DNA of 8,432 nt from JBBKWJ01 sp037968895 (GCA_037968895.1 JBBKWJ010000314.1:1-8432); one strand, 5' to 3'. Positions 1 through 6,026 are shown, numbered from the stretch's first letter. Made by a program: numbers and translations. Notes: generated from the letters alone by a model not told the origin.

Positions 1-120
1 GCGGGCCATGTCGTCGGTGCAGTAGCCATGCTCAGGACGCGGCTGGGTGTGATCGGCATGTTCGAACATGCCGATGTTGTCGCATAAGCGAAGGACGTGG
101 TCGAACGATGGACCGTTCAC
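1..120 (-). CDS. Partial N-terminus of a putative alpha/alpha-toroid glycan-associated protein
   Basis: The first 40 codons of a minus-strand gene are present; the rest lies beyond base 1. It starts with GTG at 120-118, whose last bases form the TGA stop of the upstream glycosyltransferase (GTGA overlap), so translation is probably coupled; no good Shine-Dalgarno is visible. The peptide reads VNGPSFDHVLRLCDNIGMFE and continues with HADHTQPRPEHGYCTDDMAR. The pattern 'H-V-L-R-L-x-D-x-I-G-M-F-E-H-A' followed by 'R-P-E-H-G-Y-C-x-D-D-x-A-R' is one I recall from proteins encoded next to, or fused to, GT4 transferases in actinobacteria and predicted to fold as an alpha/alpha toroid. The biochemical role is not known to me; a glycan-modifying or glycan-binding function is inferred from context. 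The family assignment rests on 40 residues only. The gene also carries a 24-bp perfect palindrome at 52-75. Confidence 0.72.
   Translation of the reverse strand, partial: MNGPSFDHVLRLCDNIGMFEHADHTQPRPEHGYCTDDMAR
52..75. repeat. 24-bp perfect palindrome inside a coding region
   Basis: Bases 52-63 and 64-75 are exact reverse complements, with the centre at TTC|GAA. It coincides exactly with eight codons of the partial minus-strand gene, residues 16-23 (IGMFEHAD). The codons mirror each other: ATC with GAT, GGC with GCC, ATG with CAT, TTC with GAA. The same octapeptide is therefore readable on both strands. It could be a protein-binding site or simply a consequence of a conserved peptide whose codons happen to be complementary. 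Confidence 0.9.
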
Positions 121-1295
121 CGCTGATTCGACGGCCGACTAGCGAGCAATTGTTCAGCGAGATCGCCGTACCGGCTAGCGACCGCGGTCCAGGATAGGTC
201 TGGGGCCAACCGGCGGGCCTCGGCGGCCATTGAAGCGAGCCGCTCGGGATTGGTCAGTGCTGATCGGATTGCTGCGGCGAGGGCAATCGGGTCGCCTTGG
301 GGGACGACCAGCCCAGCGCCGCTGCTGAGGAGTTCGACCGCATGGGGGAAAGCGGTGGAAATGACCGGGCGGCCAGCAGCGACGGCGTCGACCAGCACAC
401 CAGAGGTCACCTGGTCCTTGGAGTCGTAGGGGAGAATGACGATGTCGGCGGAGCGAATGAGGGCGGTCAGGGACGACAGGTCACGGTACGTATCGTCGAA
501 GGACACCCAGGGAGCGGCGGCCGAGTCAGCGGCTCGCTGGATCAGCATCTCTCGGTAGGACTCGCCCGAGTGGGCCACGACCTTGGGATGGGTGGCACCC
601 GCAATGATGTAATGCGGCTGCAAGTCGCCCAGTTGGCTGATTGCGTCGATGGCCCATTCGATACCCTTGCCCGGTCCTAGGAGACCCCAGGTAAGGAGCC
701 GAGCCCGACGTGATTGCCGTCGGTCGCCGCCGCTGGTCTCCTTTGCCGATGGTGTCGCAGCTCCGTGAGGGATTACCACGACCTTCGATGCGTCAACGTC
801 GTACCCGTCGACGAGTCGGTTCTGTCCCATTTCGGTCATGACTACAACCGAGTTGGCCCTCTGGCACACCCCTTCCAGTACTCGCTTCTGATTGGCGGTC
901 GGCTCGCTCGGTACCGTGTGGGCGACCACGAGGATCGGGACGACAACGCCGTCGAGCACGTTAAGCACGTCCTCGCCGTCGGGGCCACCGTAGATGCCGA
1001 ACTCATGCTGGATGATCGCCACGTCGGTGGCATTCAGGGCAGCCACGGCCGTCGCGACGGCGCTGAGACTGTTGCCGCGTAGCGTCCGGACCACCATCGG
1101 ATCGTCCAGGTTCGGTCCATCGTCGCAGCGCACGACGTCGACACTGCCGCCGTTGGCGATTATGCCGGCCGCGAGGGCGGCCGAGAAGGTGGCAATTCCG
1201 CATTCAGTGGGCGGAAACGTCGAGTAGATGCCGAAGCGGCGAGCGTCTGAGCCGCCAGCGGTGTGGCGAGGGGGGACGGTGGTAGGGCTAGTCAT
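117..1295 (-). CDS. GT4-type glycosyltransferase (392 aa)
   Basis: Predicted cytoplasmic retaining glycosyltransferase of the GT-B fold, moving a sugar from a nucleotide sugar to an unknown acceptor. The N-terminal Rossmann domain starts with RFGIYSTFPPTECGIATFSA (residues 20-39), a glycine-rich acceptor-side loop typical of this subgroup; QHEFG is at 96-100. The C-terminal domain begins near residue 198 (LLTWGLLGPGKGIEWAI, 200-216) and carries the donor-site region LPYDSKDQVTSGVLVDAVAAGRP (288-310, given as key residues D291, D294, S298, D303, G308). There the usual E-x7-E motif of GT4 enzymes is replaced by this D-rich version. I chose ATG 1295 because GGAG lies 7 bases upstream; an in-frame GTG at 1406 would add 37 residues of Arg/Pro-rich sequence with no recognisable domain. 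The gene is upstream of, and overlaps by 4 bases, the partial gene at 1-120, and is divergent from another GT4 gene. Substrate not predictable from sequence alone. Confidence 0.9.
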   Translation of the reverse strand: MTSPTTVPPRHTAGGSDARRFGIYSTFPPTECGIATFSAALAAGIIANGGSVDVVRCDDGPNLDDPMVVRTLRGNSLSAVATAVAALNATDVAIIQHEFGIYGGPDGEDVLNVLDGVVVPILVVAHTVPSEPTANQKRVLEGVCQRANSVVVMTEMGQNRLVDGYDVDASKVVVIPHGAATPSAKETSGGDRRQSRRARLLTWGLLGPGKGIEWAIDAISQLGDLQPHYIIAGATHPKVVAHSGESYREMLIQRAADSAAAPWVSFDDTYRDLSSLTALIRSADIVILPYDSKDQVTSGVLVDAVAAGRPVISTAFPHAVELLSSGAGLVVPQGDPIALAAAIRSALTNPERLASMAAEARRLAPDLSWTAVASRYGDLAEQLLASRPSNQR

Positions 1296-1302
1296 GACTG
1301 AG

Positions 1303-1306
1303 CTCC
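1303..1306 (-). promoter_or_regulatory. Ribosome binding site deciding the glycosyltransferase start
   Basis: On the minus strand TTGGAG precedes ATG 1295, with GGAG at 1306-1303 and a 7-base spacer. This supports ATG 1295 over the upstream in-frame GTG at 1406. Confidence 0.7.
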
Positions 1307-1324
1307 AAGGTTGACCTGTAAAAG

Positions 1325-1345
1325 GGCGGCGGGCCGGCGGCGGGC
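1325..1345. repeat. Tandem 10-bp GC-rich direct repeat, 11-bp period
   Basis: GGCGGCGGGC occurs at 1325-1334 and exactly again at 1336-1345, separated by one C. The stretch is far more GC-rich than its surroundings and lies in the leader of the minus-strand glycosyltransferase, whose mRNA would be C-rich here. If the distant GTG 1406 start were used it would encode an Arg/Pro-rich stretch. Function unknown. Confidence 0.7.
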
Positions 1346-1483
1346 GCCGTAGTTGTATTGACGTCCGGCCCAGGCGAGTCGCTCTCTTTCCAGGTTCAAG
1401 TATCACTTCGACCCTAACCCAGGCTATGGATTAACAGCAGTCGGCTTAGTATCAACGGACCATAACTTGACCGATCATCACGC

Positions 1484-2590
1484 GTGGCACAGAGGCGTCA
1501 TGCCAAACCATGGGGAGGTAGTACCCTTGCGCTCGTCACTTCAAACCGAAATTCTCAGGTTGCGCTTCCCCCGCTTCGCATAGCGGTGCTTGCGCCTATC
1601 GCATGGCGGACCCCGCCACGGCACTATGGGCCGTGGGAGCTCTTCGCGTCGTTGCTGACTGAGGGCTTGGTGCGTCGCGGGCATGACGTAACCTTGTTTG
1701 CGACGGCCGACTCCGAAACCAGCGCAAAGCTCGAAGCGACCGCGTCCCAGGGGTGGTCCGAAGACGGTGAGATCGACCCCAAGGTGGCCGAGTGCACCCA
1801 TATCGCCAATGTGTTTGAGCAGGCCGAGTCCTTCGACATCATCCACAACGGCTTCGACTTTCTGCCCCTTACCTACAGTCGCCTCGTCCGTACGCCGGTC
1901 GTAACGACGATCCACGGATTCTCCTCGCCGAAGATCGTGCCCGTCTACGAGCGATACAACGCGTCGTCCGCATATGTCGCGATCAGCGATGCCGACCGCC
2001 ACCCGCGGCTGCAGTATGCGGCAACGATTCACCACGGTATTGACCTAGATAGCTTCTCGGTTCATCCGGATCCTGGCGACTATCTACTCTTCTTCGGGCG
2101 CATTCACCCCGACAAGGGGACTGCCCACGCCATCAAGGTCGCACGTATGGCTGGCCGACGTCTCGTCATCGCTGGCATCATCCAGGACGAGACCTACTTT
2201 CGTGAAGAGGTCGAGCCCCATATCGACGATGAGCACGTCAGCTTCCTCGGATCGGTTGATGCGAGCCAACGAGCGGAGGTCCTCGGAGGGGCGCATGCCC
2301 TCCTGCATCTAATCGATTTCGACGAACCCTTCGGCTACAGCGTTGTGGAGGCGATGGCGTGCGGAACGCCGGTCATTGCCTACAACCGAGGATCAATGGA
2401 CGAGCTAATCCAGCATGGAACAACCGGGTTTCTGGTCGGCGACACGGGCGAGGCCAGCAATGCCGTCGGGCTCGCTGGAACACTTGACCGTGAGCTGATC
2501 CGAGCCTCGACCGTCAGCCAATTCGGTGTGATGACGATGGTTGACCGATACATCTCGTTGTACCGCGCCGTTCTCGCCGGGGCGACGTAG
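1484..2590 (+). CDS. GT4-family glycosyltransferase (368 aa)
   Basis: Predicted cytoplasmic GT-B fold retaining glycosyltransferase. The N-terminal domain contains RIAVLAPIAWRTPPRHYGPW (residues 32-51), a signature I recognise from a widespread GT4 subgroup, followed by GLVRRGHDVTLFATADS (61-77). The C-terminal domain starts near LLFFGRIHPDKGTAHAIK (201-218). It has the complete donor-binding E-x7-E motif (E281 in EPFGYSVVE, E289), then MACGTPVIAYNRGSMDELI (291-309). Some relatives are named after UDP-glucose transferases, but donor and acceptor cannot be read from the sequence. The start is uncertain. GTG 1484 is the only in-frame start after the TAA at 1463 that keeps the first beta strand, yet it has no Shine-Dalgarno and adds about 30 residues before the conserved fold. 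A strong GGGGAGG lies inside the frame at 1511-1517. Divergent from the other transferase, suggesting one glycan pathway. Confidence 0.9.
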   Translation: MAQRRHAKPWGGSTLALVTSNRNSQVALPPLRIAVLAPIAWRTPPRHYGPWELFASLLTEGLVRRGHDVTLFATADSETSAKLEATASQGWSEDGEIDPKVAECTHIANVFEQAESFDIIHNGFDFLPLTYSRLVRTPVVTTIHGFSSPKIVPVYERYNASSAYVAISDADRHPRLQYAATIHHGIDLDSFSVHPDPGDYLLFFGRIHPDKGTAHAIKVARMAGRRLVIAGIIQDETYFREEVEPHIDDEHVSFLGSVDASQRAEVLGGAHALLHLIDFDEPFGYSVVEAMACGTPVIAYNRGSMDELIQHGTTGFLVGDTGEASNAVGLAGTLDRELIRASTVSQFGVMTMVDRYISLYRAVLAGAT

Positions 2591-2624
2591 CAACTCCGGC
2601 CGCCAAGACGGCGAGGATCTTTGA

Positions 2625-2642
2625 AGCGCCGCTAGAGGCGCT
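2625..2642 (+). terminator. Possible terminator hairpin after the plus-strand glycosyltransferase
   Basis: AGCGCC (2625-2630) and GGCGCT (2637-2642) form a 6-bp GC-rich stem with a 6-base loop, 35 bases after the stop codon. A smaller hairpin CGCC-AAGAC-GGCG precedes it at 2601-2613. No T-run follows, so termination is only suggested. Confidence 0.35.
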
Positions 2643-2668
2643 CGACGCAAAGCAAGTTCACTGGAACG

Positions 2669-2685
2669 GTTTCGCTTACCGAAAC
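2669..2685. repeat. 17-bp inverted repeat upstream of the small gene
   Basis: GTTTCG (2669-2674) and CGAAAC (2680-2685) are exact reverse complements around a 5-base centre CTTAC. It sits 114 bases before the small gene at 2799. With neither strong GC content nor a T-run, it looks more like an operator half-site pair than a terminator. The rest of the 208-base gap (2591-2798) has a weak CATAAT -10 candidate at 2757-2762 with no good -35 box. Confidence 0.35.
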
Positions 2686-2787
2686 ATGTAGATAGTAGAC
2701 AGGTTGCGGTCAAAACCATGTCACCTTTAACCATAGGAACCTGACCCGATACCACCCATAATGGCTGGAGAAGGCAAGACACCACCG

Positions 2788-2794
2788 AAGGAGG
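2788..2794 (+). promoter_or_regulatory. Near-perfect ribosome binding site of the 62-aa gene
   Basis: AAGGAGG at 2788-2794 matches the anti-Shine-Dalgarno almost fully and is 4 bases before ATG 2799. It is the strongest such site in the window and the main evidence that the short gene downstream is real. Confidence 0.75.
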
Positions 2795-2798
2795 ACAA

Positions 2799-2987
2799 AT
2801 GTTGATCTACAGCACCGCCATCCTTGCTGCCGGACGAGTAGCCGGAAAGAACCGCAGCCAGGTCGTGATCATTCAGGGCCCGCCTCTGTGGCGACTACTG
2901 CTCGCAGAGGTTGCCGACGGACTCGCCATTCCGTTCAAGAGGGTCAGTCGCCGTTTCGGCCGTCCCAGGCCACGCGACCTGAACTAG
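2799..2987 (+). CDS. Small basic hypothetical protein (62 aa)
   Basis: I do not recognise a family. The frame starts with ATG directly after AAGGAGG, and codon third positions are GC-rich as in the neighbouring genes. The protein begins MLIYSTAILAAGRVAGKNRS, then a mid-section VVIIQGPPLWRLLLAEVADG (residues 22-41) with hydrophobic character, and ends in a strongly basic tail (KRVSRRFGRPRPRDLN, 47-62). No signal peptide, metal-binding cluster or clear transmembrane helix is evident; residues 4-12 are too short a hydrophobic run for a confident membrane call. The stop TAG at 2985-2987 shares the CTAG with the stop of the convergent fumC, leaving no room for a terminator between them. The basic tail could bind nucleic acid or a membrane surface; this is speculation. 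It could be a lineage-specific small protein. Confidence 0.6.
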   Translation: MLIYSTAILAAGRVAGKNRSQVVIIQGPPLWRLLLAEVADGLAIPFKRVSRRFGRPRPRDLN

Positions 2988-4312
2988 GTGGTATCTCCAG
3001 CGATCCCGTTGCCGCGTGCGATTTTGAGCGGGTCGAGGGCATCGCCGAGCTGGCCCTCGTCGACACCGCGTGCCGCCGCCGCCTGATGAATCGAAAGCCC
3101 ACTCTGTTGGGCATGCCGGACGATCTCGCTGGCTTCGTCATAACCGACAATGGGATTGAGAACCGTGGCCGAGGCCAGGGTGTTGTCGGCCAGCCACGCT
3201 AGTCGTTCGGTATTCGCCGTGATGCCACTGACACAACGATCGGCGAATACCGTAACCGACGAGCTCATGATGCTGAGTGAGTCGATCAGGTTCCGAGCGA
3301 TCAACGGCACTCGTGCGTTAAGTTCAAAGTTGCCTTGCATGCCCCCGATCGTGATGGCGGTGTCGTTGCCAATCACCTGAGCCGCCACTTGGAGGATGAC
3401 CTCGGCCAAGACGGGGTTCACCTTGCCCGGCATGATCGACGATCCCTTCTGCAACGTTGGCAGGGTTATCTCGGCGAGGCCAGCGCGAGGACCACTTGCC
3501 AGCCACGCAATATCACCAGCGATTTTTGTTAGCGACACGGCAATGGTTTTTAGAGTGCCGGACAGTTCAACCAACGCGTCTCGGCTGGCCTGGGCTTCAA
3601 ACCGGTTCAGAGGTGGCTCGACCCTCGCGCTTGTCCGCTCATTGAGAAGTTGAAGGACCAGTCGAGAAAAGTCGGGGTGGGTGTTCAATCCACTGCCGAC
3701 AGCGGTGCCTCCGAGCGGCACGTGGCCGATCCACAACAGTGCTGTCTCGAGCCGTTCAATCCCGAGCGTGATCTGGGCGGCGTAACCGCCGAACTCCTGG
3801 CCAAGCGTGATCGGCACCGCATCCATAAGGTGCGTTCTGCCAGCTTTGGCAATATCGGCAAACTCTGTTGCCTTGGCCAGCAGCGCCGCCTCGAGCGTGG
3901 CCAGTGCGGGAAGCAAAGAGTTTCGTGCCAAGTCCAGCGACGCGAGATGGACCGCAGTAGGGAATACATCGTTTGAGCTCTGACCGAGATTCACATGATC
4001 GTTGGGGTGGACGTCATCGCCTGCAAGGTTCGCAATGACCTCGTTCGCGTTCATGTTGGTTGAGGTTCCTGATCCCGTCTGAAAGATGTCGATTGGGAAC
4101 TGGGCGTCGTGTTGGCCGGCCGCGATCTCATTCGCGGCGGCGACAATCCGGGCCGCGAGGCTCGGATCGAGTAGCCCAAGTTCGGCGTTCGCTTCAGCGC
4201 TCGCCGCCTTGATGCGTCCGAGCCAATGGATCACGATGAGCGGGACCGGCTCACCGGAGATTGGAAAGTTGTCGATCGCCTTGCGAGTTTCGTCGCCCCA
4301 TTGTTCTTGCAT
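2984..4312 (-). CDS. fumC: Class II fumarate hydratase (fumarase C)
   Basis: Catalyses reversible hydration of fumarate to L-malate in the TCA cycle as a cytoplasmic, iron-independent homotetramer of the aspartase/fumarase superfamily. Counting from ATG 4312 (442 aa), the three conserved regions are complete: TGSGTSTNMNANEV (79-92), GRTHLMDA with catalytic H161 (158-165), and the superfamily signature GSSIMPGKVNP (290-300) with the mobile-loop serine, K297 and N299. SSND is at 112-115. ATG 4312 is preferred because AAGGA lies 8 bases upstream; a GTG at 4342 would add only 10 unconserved residues. Compared with E. coli FumC (467 aa) and the M. tuberculosis enzyme (474 aa), the usual first 20 or so residues before W-G-x-x-T (ours WGDET at 4-8) are missing. 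I believe some other fumarases share this short start. Divergent from the PucR-type regulator, convergent with the 62-aa gene. Confidence 0.96.
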   Translation of the reverse strand: MQEQWGDETRKAIDNFPISGEPVPLIVIHWLGRIKAASAEANAELGLLDPSLAARIVAAANEIAAGQHDAQFPIDIFQTGSGTSTNMNANEVIANLAGDDVHPNDHVNLGQSSNDVFPTAVHLASLDLARNSLLPALATLEAALLAKATEFADIAKAGRTHLMDAVPITLGQEFGGYAAQITLGIERLETALLWIGHVPLGGTAVGSGLNTHPDFSRLVLQLLNERTSARVEPPLNRFEAQASRDALVELSGTLKTIAVSLTKIAGDIAWLASGPRAGLAEITLPTLQKGSSIMPGKVNPVLAEVILQVAAQVIGNDTAITIGGMQGNFELNARVPLIARNLIDSLSIMSSSVTVFADRCVSGITANTERLAWLADNTLASATVLNPIVGYDEASEIVRHAQQSGLSIHQAAAARGVDEGQLGDALDPLKIARGNGIAGDTT

Positions 4313-4320
4313 CGCGTCAG

Positions 4321-4325
4321 TCCTT
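4321..4325 (-). promoter_or_regulatory. Ribosome binding site deciding the fumC start
   Basis: On the minus strand AAGGA (4325-4321) stands 8 bases before ATG 4312. It favours this ATG over the GTG at 4342, which has no comparable site. Confidence 0.65.
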
Positions 4326-4447
4326 ATCGGTTGTCCTGCCACTCATCATTGCCCACGCGTGATGACTCCAGCGTGTCGGTGTCCTTCGCCGCAGCTGGCG
4401 TACAACTCGTGTTCTGGTCTCTTCGGACAAGCGCACGCTCTTTTCCT

Positions 4448-4475
4448 GTGAGGTATCCACAAACAGTAACCTCAC
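4448..4475. promoter_or_regulatory. 7-bp inverted repeat, candidate operator between fumC and the PucR-type gene
   Basis: GTGAGGT (4448-4454) and ACCTCAC (4469-4475) are exact reverse complements separated by 14 bases. Their centres are 21 bp apart, about two helical turns, which suits a dimeric regulator. The right arm ends 3 bases before ATG 4479, so in RNA the hairpin would lie at the start codon and could also affect translation. The remaining gap (4313-4447) shows no promoter I would defend. Autoregulation by the adjacent PucR-family protein is an inference. Confidence 0.45.
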
Positions 4476-4478
4476 GAG

Positions 4479-6026
4479 ATGTGGCAAACCTTTGATGTCG
4501 GCACTGTGGTGGAATCTCTTCCCGGGGACGCACGCGTGGTCGCTGGCGCTGACGGGATGGCCCGTACTGTGAGTGGGGTGAAGCTGGCACCGACCCCAGA
4601 CCATCTTCTTCGTGTAGGAGCCAACGATCTCGTCGTCACGACTACGGACACGATCGCAGACAACGATGAGGAATGGGAGCATCTCGTCGGTCGTTTGGAC
4701 AGTGCCCGCGTCGCCGCTGTTGCGGTGAGGTTGAGTGCATCGGACCCGCTTCCAGCTGGCTTGATCGATGCGGCAGATCGACTCGGCGTTCCCTTCATCA
4801 CCTTTCCAGCAGCAACCGGGCTTGCCGACGTGACGAGCGCCGTGCTCGATGCACTGCTCCAAGCGCAGCGTGGACGTCTCGAGCGCGTTCTCGACATCCA
4901 TCAGCGATTCACTCCGATCGTGCTCGCGGGCGGAGGCGCAAAAGAAATCGCCAGCACGCTCAATTCCCTGCTCGGGTGTGCCGTGGCGGTGCTCGACTCA
5001 GACGGTCGCCCGACTGTCGTGGTCCCTCCGGACGCCGCTGACAACATCGACCTAATGATCGCTCCCGCCACCCGGCAGGCGATCGTGGCCGGAGACCACT
5101 ACTACGGTGAGATCGTCGCGCTCACTGGCGGCGGCGATCTCGACCAAGATGGGCGTCTCGCGCTGCAGCGGGCCTCTCTCGCGATCGCCGTCCGGCTGGC
5201 GCAGGCCACGGCCGCGGCGGCCGAGCAGGAGCGCTTCGCGGCCACATCGCTTGAAGAACTCGTTGCGGGCACCGCCGGTGAGACAGCCGACGTAGTCGAA
5301 CGTGCGACCAGCTTCGGTTGGGATCTCTCTCGACGCCGTGCGGTGTTGTTGGCGTCCGTCGATCCTTGGACCGATCGTGAGCATCTGGCAACGTCGCTTG
5401 GAACAATCGCGTTCGCGGCGCGAGCCACACTTGGAAGCGACGCGATCGTGTGGACTAGGAGCACCTCCGTAGCAGCGCTAATCGCTCCCCACTCTGTAGA
5501 CCCGGCCGAGCGGCGGCGCATCGCCGAGAAGCTCCATGAAGAACTTGATCAGCGTGTCACGCTGGTGACGGTCAGCATTGGTGTAGGACGCTGTGTCGAC
5601 GATCCGCTCCAGCTCCGACGCAGCTACGTCGAGGCGAGTCGCTCCGTCGAGGTTGGTCGGTGGGCAAAGGGCCGTCACGTGACCGAGGTCTACGACGAAC
5701 TTGGCCTCGAACGGCTCCTGGCTTCTACGCCCGCGGATGATCTAGCCGAGTTCGTCGAGCAAGCCATTGGTCAACTTGTAGACCATGATCGCTCGCACGG
5801 CACCGACCTCGTTGAAACACTTGGTATGTGGCTTGAGACGCACAACATGGCCGAGGCCGCTCGCAGGCTAAATGTCCATTACAACACGCTTAAAAACCGT
5901 CTCGACCGAATTGAGTCGATTGCAGGTCCGCTGCTGACAGATAGTGCTCGATCTCTGGAGTGCTCGGTCGCCATCTATGTCTACCGCCATTACGACGGTC
6001 CGTGGACGGCGGCGAACTTAGCCTGA
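4479..6026 (+). CDS. PucR-family transcriptional regulator (515 aa)
   Basis: DNA-binding regulator with the full three-part PucR/CdaR layout. The PucR-type N-terminal ligand domain covers about residues 5-130 (VVESLPGDARVVAGADG, 10-26; LVVTTTDT, about 51-58). The central CdaR GGDEF-like domain covers about 280-395, ending in VSIGVGRCVDDPLQLRRSYV (365-384) and EASRSVE. The C-terminal helix-turn-helix (HTH_30) spans about 447-505, with the hallmark HYNTLKNRLDRIESIAG (467-483). Family members regulate purine breakdown, amino-acid, sugar-acid or aromatic catabolism; the effector here is not evident. ATG 4479 begins just before the domain, as usual for the family, but lacks a good Shine-Dalgarno (only GAG touching the ATG). 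The gene is divergent from fumC and convergent with khtU. Divergence suggests it may control fumC or itself, but no catabolic operon is present to name a pathway. Confidence 0.94.
   Translation: MWQTFDVGTVVESLPGDARVVAGADGMARTVSGVKLAPTPDHLLRVGANDLVVTTTDTIADNDEEWEHLVGRLDSARVAAVAVRLSASDPLPAGLIDAADRLGVPFITFPAATGLADVTSAVLDALLQAQRGRLERVLDIHQRFTPIVLAGGGAKEIASTLNSLLGCAVAVLDSDGRPTVVVPPDAADNIDLMIAPATRQAIVAGDHYYGEIVALTGGGDLDQDGRLALQRASLAIAVRLAQATAAAAEQERFAATSLEELVAGTAGETADVVERATSFGWDLSRRRAVLLASVDPWTDREHLATSLGTIAFAARATLGSDAIVWTRSTSVAALIAPHSVDPAERRRIAEKLHEELDQRVTLVTVSIGVGRCVDDPLQLRRSYVEASRSVEVGRWAKGRHVTEVYDELGLERLLASTPADDLAEFVEQAIGQLVDHDRSHGTDLVETLGMWLETHNMAEAARRLNVHYNTLKNRLDRIESIAGPLLTDSARSLECSVAIYVYRHYDGPWTAANLA

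Larger units (their letters stand above)
1296..1483. promoter_or_regulatory. Divergent intergenic region between two glycosyltransferase genes
   Basis: This 188-base gap must hold the promoters of both divergent glycosyltransferase genes. On the plus strand a possible -10 box TAGTAT lies at 1448-1453 without a convincing -35 partner. No confident promoter could be assigned on the minus strand. The gap also contains a GC-rich 10-bp tandem repeat at 1325-1345 and an imperfect palindrome AGGTTGACCT at 1308-1317. Shared control of the two transferases is plausible but inferred. Confidence 0.35.

Noticed and set aside
1324..1348. Possible G-quadruplex in the G-rich stretch.
   Set aside because: Only three GGG runs are present and the mRNA of the downstream minus-strand gene would carry the C-rich strand.
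1296..1406. Upstream extension of the minus-strand glycosyltransferase to GTG 1406.
   Set aside because: The 37 added residues are Arg/Pro-rich and unconserved, and ATG 1295 has GGAG at proper spacing.
1541..2035. A 164-codon antisense open frame within the plus-strand glycosyltransferase.
   Set aside because: The opposite strand encodes a well-conserved GT4 N-terminal domain; the antisense product has no recognisable features.
4389..4402. Hairpin CGCC-GCAGCT-GGCG in the fumC/PucR-type gap as a terminator.
   Set aside because: A 4-bp stem with no T-run between divergent genes, where no terminator is expected; likely chance.
4317..4901. A 194-codon minus-strand open frame across the fumC/PucR-type gap and the start of the regulator gene.
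   Set aside because: It overlaps the recognised N-terminal domain of the regulator antisense, its protein shows no domain or plausible composition, and it has no ribosome binding site. It is a shadow of GC-rich codon bias.
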